64,000 nt of DNA, taken from Cantharellus purpuraceus. Taxonomy: Eukaryota > Basidiomycota > Agaricomycetes > Cantharellales > Hydnaceae. Each line of letters starts with the position of its first letter. Within the stretch, counting starts at the first letter, position 1. Under the pieces are notes generated by a model that was not told where the DNA came from, did not search any database, and saw only the letters and a program-made list of their open reading frames with translations. The stretch lies in NCBI GenBank assembly GCA_025174535.1, contig JALBUN010000045.1, forward strand, positions 1,240,001-1,304,000, given 5' to 3'. Positions 22,964-34,759 of this stretch are shown here, piece after piece. Both the position numbers and the translations under genes were made by a program.

Positions 22964-23912
22964 ATGTCGTTATCTCATTCGGGGACAGCGCGTACTTCAC
23001 CCCTCAGTATTCCATCGCCAAACTTACTCTCGCCGACCCTTATCCGCAACAGAGCGCGCAGAGGGAGCCTCGTCAAGGTTGAGGAGGTCGGCAACAACAG
23101 CCTCGAAGAGTCTCAAGATCGAGGAGCATTTCCAGATCATAATTCGGAGTGGGTCAACCGCAAAGGTTCGTTTCACGCCTTATGATTCGTCGTGTGGCCG
23201 ATGCTCACCAAGTATATCCTCTGGTCCATAGGCGCATGGCTAATGCACCCATTCCTTATTCTCATTGGCAAATTCTTCATCGACTTGATTCCTGGAGTTG
23301 ATAGTGAGGCAAGCTGGACCATTACCAATATTGCTTACATGGTGGTAAGTCCCTCATATTGTTAACAGACTGACGTGGCCTAATGTTTGTCTGCACAGCT
23401 ATCATATCTTATGTTCCATTGGGTGACGGGTGTTCCTTTTCAGACTGAGGAACACGCAGGTGCATACGATGACTTAACCCTTTGGGAGCAAATCGACGGC
23501 GGCGCACAGTATACGCCTGCAAAAAAGTGGCTATTTGTTACACCGATCGCACTGTCAGTCAACTCCACATTCATTCATTCATCATTCTTATCCTTCACTT
23601 CAGGTTTCTTATTTCAACCCACTACACCCATTATGAGCCTTGGACATTCACTATTTGTTTCATTGCCCTTATAATAAACCTCTTCCCGAAACTTCCTCAG
23701 GTACTTCTAACTTGGATTCCTCAATGCTAATATTCCCCCAATTTATCATTGTTGTCTAGTTTCACAGATTACGTCTACGTATCTTTCCGCCGGAGGAGGA
23801 TAAGTCTGGCTCTGGCACTCCTGGAACCCCCCTTACACCAACGACGCATAACATTATGCTCCTTTCGCCAACATCCCCAATCGCAACCTCCTCATCCTCC
23901 AGCCATCACTGA
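22964..23912 (+). CDS. ORM1: ORM1/ORMDL family ER membrane protein
   Basis: Five exons (22964-23165, 23232-23344, 23399-23553, 23604-23700, 23760-23912) give 240 codons, 239 residues. The ORMDL signature is plain: 'NSEWVNRKGAW', 'YLMFHWVTGVPF', 'YDDLTLWEQIDGGAQYTPAK', 'THYTHYEPWTFTI'. Membrane helices are visible around 'WLMHPFLILIGKFFIDLI', 'ITNIAYMVLSYLMFHWV', 'FLFVTPIALFL' and 'FTICFIALIINLF'. ORM proteins bind and restrain serine palmitoyltransferase, the first enzyme of sphingolipid synthesis, in the ER. The N-terminal tail is Ser/Thr/Pro-rich, like the phosphorylated tails of yeast Orm1/2, which suggests (inference) similar kinase control. A short Thr/Ser-rich C-terminal tail follows the last helix. 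Confidence 0.96.
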
Positions 23913-24064
23913 TATTGTAAATGAATCGCAGAGTCTGTATTACCAGTCCGAAGCAATGGAGTATAAAGAAGCCCCATTCATTCAGAACCAATATTTATGC
24001 GTGTCTTTACTTTACCGGCCCCGAATAATCTACTTGGCTTTTCATCATTGGTTGGTTTGTACAT

Positions 24065-25544
24065 TCATAGGTTGTCGGCAACTTGTCGATATTGTTGCAG
24101 ACGTAACCTGGTATTGTCGTGGAAAAAACGTCCATGTATGAAATACGAGAACGTACAAATTGCGAAGTAGCATCAAAATTGTCACCTTGCCAACGGAAGG
24201 AAGATATAGGGAAGCCTATCATACGTTAATACGGGTGATTTGTACTGGAAAGAAAACCTCACCTTCTCCCTGACATCTTTTTCAAAATTCTTCTCTGCAG
24301 AAATGTTAAGGCATATACACCCATCCTTGAGGGCCTCTGTTTTGACTTTGTATTTGGAATCTGGGACAGCAGAAACTACGACATCTGACTGCTCCAAACA
24401 ATCAGCAAGCATGAGTGTACAAGGGTGCACGACATGGCGCGGGTGGTATCGTCTTGCTTTCGAGTCCGCTGTGTTCGACACCGGCCGCTTCGTATATTCC
24501 TGGATGGAGTCTATGTCAACTGAGAAGACGCGCGCTCCATCGTTCGCTAGCAGGGCTGCCAACGGCCTCCCAACAACTTCTGAGCTGTAAGGACAAGTTA
24601 AAGGGCCGTCAACAACAAAAAGGATAAGGAAAATGATTAACCGGTTTATGACTGTGACGGTCTTGCCATACGCACGATCCCCATATGGAAGGAGAGAATT
24701 ATAAACTCCAACATGTTCGAGACACTTGACGATGGCGAGGGGTGTGCATGGGAGAATGGATTTGACTGTTCCGTGGGGAGGTTGCTCTGGAGTATAATCT
24801 GCCGGCTCAGACGCATGTGGGACTGACGATGTCAGCGACGACGGCTTTATGTAGCGTATACTAGGTTGCAGATGGTAAGGGTGTGACGCCGTGAAAATTA
24901 GAGGAGAGATACTTGTGGTATAAGTTATAGTGAAACTTGAAGTGTAGACCTTCCACATCCTTGTATGGGGATACGATCTGCAGATTGGACGTCATCAGAT
25001 GGGAAGTGTCATTAACGATGTGATAATACTTGTTGAAGGTAATGATCCTGTTCAGTTTGCATGGCATGAGTGAGATTATATCAACTATAGACTGATGCCA
25101 ACCTGCTGCCCGCCAAATATGGGATAGTAAACCTGATGTGCGAGTTGAAAAAAAAAAACACATTGGAACCGTATATTGCACAAATACCATGATTCCATCG
25201 ACTGCTTCATCCTCATTAGCCTCTATGATAGCCTCTTCCACTCCCTCCCCGTCTGCTAAAGAAGAATCGGAAGCCGACCCGACCTGCTTAAGTACAAATT
25301 GGAATCCAAGCTCTTCGCAAGTTTTCTTCCATGACCATCAAACAGGGAAGCCTTAACTTGTCGATTGCCCACGGACCTTTGTGAAGTCAGCGTAGAATCT
25401 AGATGGTTTGCTGTCCGTAGAAAGAATGCCAACCAGTCTGGGTGGGCATGTTATTTCAGACAGCGTAGACAGCACCTCCGTGCGAAAAGGCAAGGCAATA
25501 GCATCTGATTTGAGCAGGACGCCCTGCCCTGGACTGGTTGTCAT
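24065..25544 (-). CDS. MTD1: NAD-dependent methylenetetrahydrofolate dehydrogenase Mtd1
   Basis: Nine exons: 25544-25377, 25325-25188, 25132-25103, 25047-25030, 24977-24913, 24860-24642, 24584-24263, 24215-24157, 24107-24065; sum 354 codons, 353 residues. Family sequence runs unbroken across the junctions: 'RLVGILSTDSKPSRFYADFT', 'VDGIMVYYPIFGGQQDHYLQ', 'SPYKDVEG', 'VKSILPCTPLAIVKCLE', 'VINRSEVVGRPLAALLANDG', 'VGKVTILMLLRNLLRL'. Mtd1 is the cytosolic enzyme oxidising 5,10-methylene-THF to methenyl-THF with NAD+, feeding one-carbon units to purine synthesis. The RSEVVGRP loop and following segment form the cofactor site. Exons 3 and 4 are micro-exons of 30 and 18 nt in the most conserved part of the protein. 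Confidence 0.96.
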
Positions 25545-25968
25545 ATCTTAACCACGGGCTGACTATGGAGATGAAGACAGATACTGAAACGTTGGGGAAT
25601 GAAAATCGCAAACTGACTTTGAAGCAAAACTCAGTCAAGCCGCTAGCCGCGGATGCATTCGTCCTGCTCTGCTAAACCATGTAATATCCCGAACGAGTCT
25701 ATCCAGCCGCCAGGCCTGGCAGCATAGCGGTCTAGCTGCAAGGAAACTGCATAAAGTCGGCGTTGCTTTTGGTCACGTGATGACCTGAGTGGACGCGTTG
25801 TGTATGGGAGTCGCACGATGCCATTGTAGGTCCAGTGTTCCTCGTCGTCACTTACAATATGGGCGTCTTCAAGGTATTTTTCTGGTTGTCTACGACGTAC
25901 TCGGTCTTTACTGCTCACGCCCAAAGTTACAAGCTCACGCTCTTGACGCTCTTTCAAACGCATCCACC
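25545..25968. promoter_or_regulatory. Divergent promoter region, MTD1 / 7TM protein, with an antisense ORF
   Basis: A 424-bp gap between outward ATGs. A minus-strand ATG frame of 106 codons (25963 down to 25646) starts only 5 nt from the plus-strand start codon at 25969. Its product is Arg-rich with no family motif. I read it as chance, but a small real gene cannot be excluded. Confidence 0.4.
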
Positions 25969-28900
25969 ATGATCCCCATCGTACTCACTCTCGCCCTTGC
26001 CTTTCTCTCTTTCCTGTCTTCAGCCTTCGTCATCCTCCGTATCATCGTCCCCATTCTTCCGCCTAACCCTCTCAGTCGCAGAGTTCCTCCAGTATGCTCT
26101 CCTTAACCACACATGTATGATATTCTGACTTATATGCATCAGTCCGAGTTCGGTCTGCCAAACTACCGTTCCTTGACACCAGCCGACAAGTCTCACTTAT
26201 GGCTGGCTTGCCTCGACCTTTTCGCACTTGCCTTTTTCGTTTGGCAGGTCTTGGCGGAGAGCTTGACTTCCTCCTCCGACATTACTCACGACCCCCTCTC
26301 TACGGCTCGTTTATGGATTGCACTCACTACACGTCAGACATGTCTTGTGGGTACAATTCGCTCATGATACCGCCAGCCTTTGACGCTCTTGTAGTTCTTT
26401 ATTATAGCTCTCACATTACTGTATATCAGGCTCGGGCGTTCCGTTTCCTTTGGTCCCAAGCACTGTCTCTTATGGGCACCCACTCTCATATTTGTTGCTA
26501 CTGGCACTGCGATTGGAGCTGTTCTCTCCAAGGTTGGTATGAACACCTTCTGGGGTGGTCTTGTAGTCTACTCGACTACCATAGCCATTCTCACCACCGC
26601 CTCGCTGGGTTGCCTTGTGGGCACTCTGCTTCTCATCCGCCATAATGTCAAAGTGGCTGCACAGGCTGAAGCGGATGACAAGGAGTGGCCCCCAGTCAAG
26701 GAAAAACTCAATCGTCGTCGGTCAATTACTACTGATGATATTGAAGCACTCAAGGAAGGCTCTTCATGGATCACATCCCACAGAAGTAGCTCGAGCTCCC
26801 GTCAAAACTCAATTTCCGCGTTCTCCTTCTCAACTACCCATCACTCAACACAAGGTACCACTGCTCCCATGACTGGCTCTGCCCCATCTGTACTCCCCAA
26901 GTCTTCTTACTGGTTTGGTACTGCGACCCCCAACAGCGCCGCCCTTATCTCACAGGACTCTATTCCTCCTGTTCCCCGTGTTCCGTCCCCCTACCGTGAC
27001 CACCCCACCACACCCCCTCCAGATGGCGCGTTAACTGATCTTTCGGACCCATTCCATCGCAGTCCACCACGTGAAGCAAAGTCCTCTGCTAACTCCTGGC
27101 TAACCTCACCGTCTGTGTCCCAAGCAACGCTGTCAGAGTTCTCCTTTCCCACCACACGACCCGGATCCCCAAATGAACATGAACAATTGACTCATACCGC
27201 TCTTACGCCCACAGCGTCTGAGCCTCGTGTCTCTCACTCCCGCGCATCTACGGCGGTCCATCGGCTGGGCGACAGTAGAGTTTTAGGTGGCTACGGGGCC
27301 CAGGGAAATGCTGTAGGTCTTTCCCCAAAGGCAAGCAAGGATGTCGATATCTCTGTACTCCACTGTGTGGCATGGGCAACTTCGATCTGGCTCCCAATTG
27401 TGAGTGTCCTGAGATAGTATCCTTCTAAACTAATATATCCTTTGCAGGGGCTCTCGTTCCCGTACCTTTTCATGGCCTCCCCTACTCAGGTTTTCTCTTC
27501 CTCAATTGCCCCCATCTTACTCACAGTTTCAGTCACGATCTCCTCCCCACTCCTTGCACTTAACCTCGTTCTCCGTTCTCATCTCCCGGTTCCCGCCGCG
27601 CTTTTCTCTCCTTCATACGCCTCGGCTCCTACTTCGGAAGCTTCGAGATCGGCCACCGAAATTCGCATACACCCTGAGATGCGAGCTCGCAGCACCAGTA
27701 TGACCGTCGTTGAGGGTCGACGCAGCGGTGACGTGTGGATTGCAAACGGCGAGGCCGTTGACGGACGTGGCAAAGCTGCACGAGTCCTTGGCCTCCTCAC
27801 ACCTACCCCTAGACTCGCTGTGCTCCCGCCATCCAGGGAGGGACCAAACATGGAGCAATTGACGCCTCCGCTTCCCATGCAGGACGAGTCAGCTGCAAGT
27901 GTGGCACTATCATCACCTAGTGCCAACAGCGCCGAATTGGGTGTTGCGCGGACAAGAAAGGAGAGCAAAGCTTCCTCGTACTATTCAGGTGCCGATGAGA
28001 GCCTTGCATACCGATCCCAGATCATGGTTGCGCAGCGGCACTACTCCACCATGGCCACAACCGTTTACTTACCGCCTTCTCCAAAGTTCGCATCGGCTGC
28101 TTTCATGGATGCCCGTGACGCTGCTGGGACGGTCTCGACGGGAGTGGAGCGTGGGATCACCAAGGGACACGTACGCTCGCGTTCAGCGTCGTCGTCTCTC
28201 CAAACACCGCGCTCGTCAATGCAGAATCGCTTCCCGCTTACCCCCCCGCCTGCATCACCCCTCCCCCCAACGCCTCCGAATGTGCGCGCACTCCAACACT
28301 CACGCTCGCAATCATCCTCTGGATCTGGGTTTTCGTTTGGTCCAATTGGACATGCCAACCAGATTGATAGCTTGTCTGCAGGGGTATTACCTCTTCTTGT
28401 TCCTGGACTCAAGATTGGGCAGGGCATGGTAATAAATGACTCCTCCTCGCCGCCACGCTCGCGCAGGGGAGACGAGGTTAAGACACGGACACCACCCCGA
28501 GATGATGAGTTAGGCTTCACGACCTCACCAAGTTTCAATTCGCCAGAGATGCATTCAACACCAGTTAGGCAAGGGAAGCGTTCAAAATCCGCTGGCAAGT
28601 GGAAGCATATGAGTCTTCCATCGTGAGTGTGGGCTCTTTGTGTAGAAACTCTCATTTTTTGAGCTTCTTTTGCAGCCTCGGTCTTGGAAAAGATGGGATT
28701 CACTCACTGTCCACATGGAAAGAGGAGCTTGTCCGAGTTCTTGATGGATTTGAAGCCAAGACACCGTCCACCACTCGGCACAGGAGGACTGTTCACGGTG
28801 GCGAGACCGGTATACCTACCGTGATGATACAGAAGACTTCTTCTGGTACTTTAAACCCTGTGAATGAGGAAGAGCAGGTAGAATTTGGCTACGCCGTCAC

Positions 28901-29576
28901 TTCTGATCAAAGACGCGCTTCAGTCCGTACCTTTGGCCCCACACCACCGACTTCGGCATCCGTGTACAGTGATGGGTTTAACACGGCTCGATCTTCGATG
29001 GCTACGATGGTGGAACAGCCTCCCACCTCAGCAACAGCGCTTCTTCAACCGACATTCCACGACCAACAGGGCTATGTCCCTAAGCCCACTCACGCAGAAA
29101 CGACCAACAAACCCCGCTCATACCACCTTCCTATTCTTCCCGTCAGGAAATCCAGCATTGTTTATATCAAGTCTGATGATGATGCGCAAATTGCCGCTCC
29201 CCCTGTGCAAATTGATTCCTGTGCATCGCAGGTAGAGTCATGGTCTGCTTCCGCGAAGCAACAGATACCCCGCACGCCCAAAACACTTTCATCTGATGGT
29301 TCGCCATCACCGCTGCGCAAGCTGACACTCCTCGGGAACCGCGATTTGAATCGCAAGGGTTCGGGAGCTGGTACTCCCCCGCTCACGATCTCGAAGAAGG
29401 CCAAGAGACAGGCCGACAAGGAGAATAGTGGCAACGGGCTTCGACCACTAAAGCTTGCACGGTCTGCGACCGCCAAAGCACGCGGATTGCTGCGGCAGGA
29501 CGAGGTGCTTCCTGATGTTATTGTTAGGCCGCCTTCTTCGAGTGACCATACTGGCTTTGGATATTCGTTCCGCTGA
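25969..29576 (+). CDS. Orphan seven-helix membrane protein with long disordered regions
   Basis: Exons 25969-26091, 26143-26346, 26395-27399, 27448-28622 and 28676-29576 give 1,136 codons, 1,135 residues. Seven hydrophobic segments can be seen. TM1 is residues 2-30 ('PIVLTLALAFLSFLSSAFVI'), TM2 about 60-82 ('LWLACLDLFALAFFVW'), TM3 about 98-121 ('CLFFIIALTLLYI'). TM4 is about 134-153 ('LLWAPTLIFVATGTAIGAVL'), TM5 about 162-187, TM6 about 432-454 across an intron, TM7 about 462-485. TM5 and TM6 are separated by a 245-residue Ser/Thr/Pro-rich loop, and TM7 is followed by a 650-residue disordered tail rich in S/T-P sites and basic clusters. The topology is GPCR-like, but I do not recognise a receptor family signature; no function is assigned. 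All splice phases close. Confidence 0.8.
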
Positions 29577-32006
29577 TGGTTCATGAACTCCATGCCATCA
29601 AATTAAGATTTTTATTACACTGATCCACTGCTTTTCGACTTATGCTTATGTTGAAGAAACGTTTCCACCTCGCACGATATGCGTCTTCTATCATACCAAT
29701 TCGTAGGAGAAGTAGCACGCTTGTTTGAAATACAGTCCTGTAATGCTAGTCTCACTTGTTACCGAACGCTGTATGCATGCCAAGGAATTTGAATGTAGAT
29801 CTATGAATTACTAGTTGTTATTTATAAGACGCGAAGAAGGGGTGTGATATAGAAAATTCTGCGGGGAGCACAACTGTTTCACTCGGTAGCTAGCTGTGGT
29901 GTAGACATTACTACAGGAGTCGCGATTAACACAGTTACATGTGAAAGAAAAAAAGGCATATATGTTAAAGTGTGGGATGTGGAAGGTTTACAGATCCACA
30001 TACTACAACGCGTCAACAATTGGGTATGTGCCACTGCATTGTTCTGCTCTATACCTATTCCACAATTATTCTACCCGACTCCACTGCGTTCGTATATAAG
30101 GCGGTTGTAGCTGTTCCCACTTCCTCAGTCGTATTCACAGTATATGGACTGAGAGATATATCTGTACAGATCCCAACAACGTACACTTCAGTTGTGCGGG
30201 GAGCAAACAACCGAAGGTGGTTGTGTTGTCCAAATATATATCCCACCGAGTTAGGAGGGCACATAGAAACAGTGATCGCCATACTCGACCGTTATGCGTG
30301 TATGTTTGCGGTTGTTGTATTTTATGGCGCCGACGCCATGCTTCCGTCTTATTGGTCTTGATAATCCAACACGCGTACGGTACTAAGTCCGTCGATGCAT
30401 TTCCCATTGAGTTGTGACAGTGCGTGATGTCGCCTCCCCTCTAGAACTGATGCGCCCGCATGTATAATTTTATTAGCAAGTGTCTGCATGGCCCAAAGTC
30501 TCTGTCCGGTACCGCATTAGCAGACCTGATGGTTGGCTTACCACCAGGTCAGCAAAATTTGGCAAAGGTTGACAAGAAGTCAGGTTAGTTAGATGTTAGG
30601 TCTATCTATAATCCAATGCAGCCATGAGTATCTTCGAAACTTATGATAGACAGCATGTTACGTTTGCTTCTCGGTGCATGGGATCTCCTTCAGCTACTCT
30701 CAGGTGGTCATCATAAACGCAATCACGGTCGCGATTCGGTAGTCAAACAGATCCAGAATCGATGCTACCTCAGCTTGCTGTCCTTTCCAAGGAGCCAGGT
30801 TGGCATTCTCACCTTGATCGTGATGACCATTTCAATAGCTGCCTTGCGATTGCGTATTGAATGTCGTTGTAACACCAGAAAATGTTTGCTGATGAACTGG
30901 CTGTCCATCACACAGCTTTGCGATGGTTGATGCCCTAGACAAAGGCTACCAATTCCTCAAAGCCATCCAGATGTATATGATCTGGCCACTTATTCTGCGA
31001 GCCTTGCATCACATGTTTTGGTCTTCCTTCTTTTCCGACGCAACCGTAGAGAACTGGGAGCTTTCCAGTTGGGAAACAGTGGAAAGCCTTCCGGCTGTCA
31101 CTATGCATGCCACGAAATACCTTAACTGCGAGCCTAAAACGAACCACCGAATTTTATTGAAAATGGCACCACGTCCGGCCGGGTCACAGGAGAGCAGAGA
31201 CGTATCATGAGCCCTCCCCTCCGCTGCCCCTGTCGCTGTTCCTTAGCTAAGATAACACATGCACTCAAGATCGCCCCAGGCCCAGACGTGAGGAATGCGA
31301 CCGCATATGGGCATGCCATCTGGCGGTCCTCCCAATTCAACACTACGTTAGAGCGCTGGCGACCACTGTCTGGAGGCGTCGAGATCACGTTGGCAGATTC
31401 CGCGCTCAACCCGTCGTGAGTACCATAACTTGTGCGGAGCGTAGTGCGGCACTATAGGTGCCCGTCTTCGAAGTAGCTCGTCCGCTAGCGAGATAGCTGG
31501 CTACACATGATTCGGAGTACAACAGACATAACGCCTTCTTTGAAGCTGTGTACTGTAATACTCAACTTCGTATACTGTGTATTGGTTGTGATATTGTGAA
31601 AAGTGAGATATAGAAAAAGAAATGTCCGCACAGCCATGGTTTTTCCCGACCGTCAAGGCCACATAGTGACGAAAAATACGGCAGGAGAAGGAATATGGGG
31701 CGTCGCCGTCCCCGCTCAGCCAGAGAATGGCGAACTGTAGAACGACGGTGAGTCTCGTGAGTCAACTCCTCCCCATAAAGGAGAAAAAGCGACCTTCGCT
31801 CCCAAGGACCCGTAATCATACGTGAATACGATTGTCCCCCCACATCCGACCCGTGGAGACGGAAGGGGCGGTCAATTTCACGCTACAAGTCGGTCCTAGT
31901 GGGACACCTAAAGAAAAGCAATAAGCGCCAATAAAATTTACTTTTAAAGGCAATTAGGCGCCCATAGCGGACGCACGGACCAGGAGCGCGTTGTGTTATT
32001 GCCCGG
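29577..32006. other. Gene-poor region
   Basis: About 2.4 kb with no supportable gene. Frames of 70-130 codons occur on both strands (for example 29972-30361 + and 31562-31843 -), but none carries a recognisable motif, a splice chain or a convincing start. An imperfect inverted repeat lies at about 30515-30550 (GACCTG ... CAGGTC). Some frames at 30640-31150 read more like decayed coding sequence than random DNA. Nothing identifies a transposon. Confidence 0.5.
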
Positions 32007-32767
32007 ATGCTGCGTCCTTCGTACGCGCCGTCGAGCGGGCGACCGCGCGAGTCTGTGTTCATTAGTGGGCCTCTTCCCCAGGACAACGAGCCTGTATGCT
32101 CACCATACATTGAAGCGTGTGTCGCGGCGGCGCAGGAAAGCTGTGATAAGGTGCGCGGCGGTATTCTGAGTAGTGGTAAAGCTACAGGGAATTGACGTTT
32201 CTTTCAGATTTATGATGCTCAGTGCTCTCTTCGTGCGGGGGTAGCGGATCTGCCGCGTATGTCCAAGGTCCTGCAGAACGAACGCGTTCGTACGCTTCAT
32301 ACAGCTATTTTACCCTAACCTGCTCATTACTCACTCAACATACGCGTCAAACAGCTCTTCGCGCTCATTAATGAGAGCCATACCGAAATGTACAGAACAC
32401 AGCTAGCAGAAGAAGTCGAGCCTCAGATAACAGAACTGGCAAACCGTGCAGAGAAGGGGATAAAGCTGTTGGAAAGGAAGGAGACTGTGCTAACGTCAAA
32501 GGTTAGTTGAGTCCGTTCACCCGTGCTTAATTAAGCCCACGGGCCTCTTCAGCTGGAAGCTGCACAAAGCCGTGCATCGAGTCGTGCATCGACTGTGCCC
32601 TCCATCACAGCAAAGCGACTTAGCGTATTAACTAAGCAGCGAGAGACCCTGGAGAAGGAATTGCAAAGTCTGACGGAAGAAGTGGATCGCTTGGTGAGTA
32701 ATTTCTGTTTATCTGCAGAACCCAACGTGTTCTAACGGTCTGACGTCAGGAGAGACAGTTGATGTGA
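32007..32767 (+). CDS. SPC19: Spc19, DASH (Dam1) kinetochore complex subunit
   Basis: Five exons (32007-32150, 32208-32285, 32355-32501, 32553-32693, 32750-32767) give 176 codons, 175 residues. The Spc19 pattern is present: 'SPYIEACVAAAQ' in the first helix, 'GVADLPRMSKVLQNERLFAL' in the second, then 'EEVEPQITELANRAEKGI', followed by a coiled coil ending 'EEVDRLERQLM'. The DASH ring couples kinetochores to dynamic microtubule ends in fungi. The size is close to other Spc19 proteins. The last exon is only 18 nt. The gene converges on MGM101, with 111 bp between stops. The family call is good though the protein is short and coiled-coil-rich. Confidence 0.82.
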
Positions 32768-32878
32768 TAGATTATGCCAGTGATCATTAACATCTGTGTG
32801 TAGTGCAATCATGCCCAGAATGGTTTTGAACATCGCTCGTGCAAGTATTCATGTTGAAGTGTGGACAAAACATGACAC

Positions 32879-33935
32879 CTATTCCTTCCAAGGATATTCA
32901 AACTTGGCCTCTTTACGCCTCCACAACTTTTTCCTGCAAATAAACCTGTAAACCAAAGGTCGAGAGAACATAGTCCACACATACTTCTTCTTGGTTGGGA
33001 TATGTTCAACAAACACCTCCTGACAGTACTTGGCCTTGAACTCTCGAATATACCGTGGGTCCCTGGAAATAAAGAGGTCTATAGATAGGAACGATGAGAC
33101 CAAGAGAATTCTCACCACAGTTCGCTAGCTATGCCGAGATCTTTGCAGCAACGCATTAAAGCATTGCTTTTACATGCCTCTGTAGCTGTCGGAATCCCCG
33201 AGGGGTCAAAGTATTCCTGCTCTCCTCGGGCAATGGCAACTAGGCTATTGAGCGGGTTAGAACGCGACGTAACTTAAGGAGTTGGGGGTAGACAAAGAAG
33301 ACTCGCCGGCCTAGGCACACCAACGCGTACTCTCTGCTGACCACTTTGGGACCCACATTCGTCTCACTCCGAGGAGCAAGTCCCCACCCTCCAGGACCGA
33401 ACGACTTATTCAGAATACGTCGATACTTGATTTCAGGGAGATAAATCAAACCATCTGAGTGCTTAACACTGTCAAAAGGCTGTCTGGTTCGGAGCAGAAA
33501 GGTCCACACACCTGGTTTCATCTCAATATCCTCCGGGTCGATAGGCTGCTCGAGGATCTCTGTAATTTCCTTCGGGAAAGGCTGGCTCGAGAGCCCATAA
33601 TAACTTCTTGACCAATCCGTGCTGCCACCATCCCCTAGGGCCTCTGGAATGATTCCGCCGTTTACACCGTTACCATTGACGGTCCCATTGGTACTGTTTG
33701 GAGGAATGCGTCTCGAAACTTCCTCATCGATATTCTGCTCGGCATCAAGTAAGCTCTCAGAATTTTCTGAGTTAGCTTCCCCTGTGGTGGTGGCATAAAG
33801 AGCGAGCCTCTGCCACTGGTTGTGTCGTTGTGGAATATAGACCCGAGCGGAAGACGCAGTTTTGGTGCTGAGCTTTGTAGGTGAGGCTCTGGAAAGACTA
33901 GTCAGACCTCGAGAGAGAACTCGAGATGGTAGCAT
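32879..33935 (-). CDS. MGM101: Mgm101, mitochondrial genome maintenance recombinase
   Basis: Exons 33935-33512, 33454-33307, 33244-33116, 33062-32985 and 32933-32879 give 278 codons, 277 residues. An Arg/Ser-rich N-terminus with few acidic residues is a good mitochondrial presequence. The conserved core follows: '[17 protein letters not shown]', '[20 protein letters not shown]', '[20 protein letters not shown]', 'ARGEQEYF', '[20 protein letters not shown]', '[10 protein letters not shown]'. Mgm101 is a Rad52-type single-strand annealing protein of the mitochondrial nucleoid, needed for mtDNA repair and upkeep. Intron 2 has a GC donor (GG|GCGAGT type); using it restores the family sequence exactly. 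Confidence 0.95.
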
Positions 33936-34759
33936 TTTTGCGGTGTCGAGACGCGTGAGACGCGCACACGGACGCCCACAGAGATCTAGCAGCGACGGCT
34001 ATTTTTGAAACTAATTGTCTCATCGAATGAACAGTCTTCTGAACTCTCGCTGAATCAATAGACTTGTCTTTTTATCTTTTCTTTATTTCTTTGTCTTGCG
34101 TGCACACCGGTCGATTTGTACTAGTATTAGTAGAGAAGACAATTGAACCTGCTGTTAGTCTGACCAAGACATTACGCATAAACTTTCTTAGCTGCGCAGA
34201 TGCTTGACGCAACAGAAATAATAAAGTTATTCCCGCAGTAGCAACAAAAGACGTCCGACTCGCTTCCCATGCTAATAAGCTAGTAGTGCGGCAGCGTCGC
34301 CGCAGTGAAACGCAAGGGAGCCGGTCAGACGGACTTCAGGAGCTGCCAGATGGGGTATCGAGGTGTAAGAGTCATCAATGTACGAGACGACCTTCCTAAA
34401 CAACCAACGTGAGAACTCCGGGAAAGCAATCCAATCTGAAATTTCTTGAGCAACACGACTCACACAGTGTTGGAATGCGCGTCGAAAAGCTTCTAAGTGA
34501 CGTATCCTATCGGTTACACAGCTCCACGTACAGCTTGATGAACCAACTAGTGGCGTACAAATAAGAACAGAATTCGCTGAGCCAGGCCGAGCTCACAGCA
34601 TACAAAAGGAGTCAGGAGACAAAGACTTTGGCTATCTGTGTGGCACCGTAGCGCAGAGAGCCTCGCGGAGTCAATTCCAGCCTGTGACATAAAAGGAACG
34701 GGCTCCAAACCGAGCGCACACACTTTCATCAGACCTGTCCAACCCCGCGTTACTTCACA
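33936..34759. other. Intergenic between divergent genes, with a coding-like fragment
   Basis: An 824-bp gap. On the minus strand an open frame from about 34540 to 34272 reads protein-like ('EISDWIAFPEFSRWLF', 'VVSYIDDSYTSIPHLAAPEV') and ends in a stop. It has no start or recognised family, and may be the 3' end of a decayed gene. The 200 bp before 34760 should contain the promoter of the plus-strand gene. Confidence 0.4.

Noticed and set aside
25646..25963. 106-codon minus-strand ORF between MTD1 and the seven-helix gene
   Set aside because: Its ATG is 5 nt from an outward start codon, the product has no motif, and it fills the only promoter space; judged chance.
30515..30550. Inverted repeat that could be a tRNA arm or transposon terminus
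   Set aside because: The stem has mismatches, there is no cloverleaf, no TpsiC-like box and no partner copy in the window.
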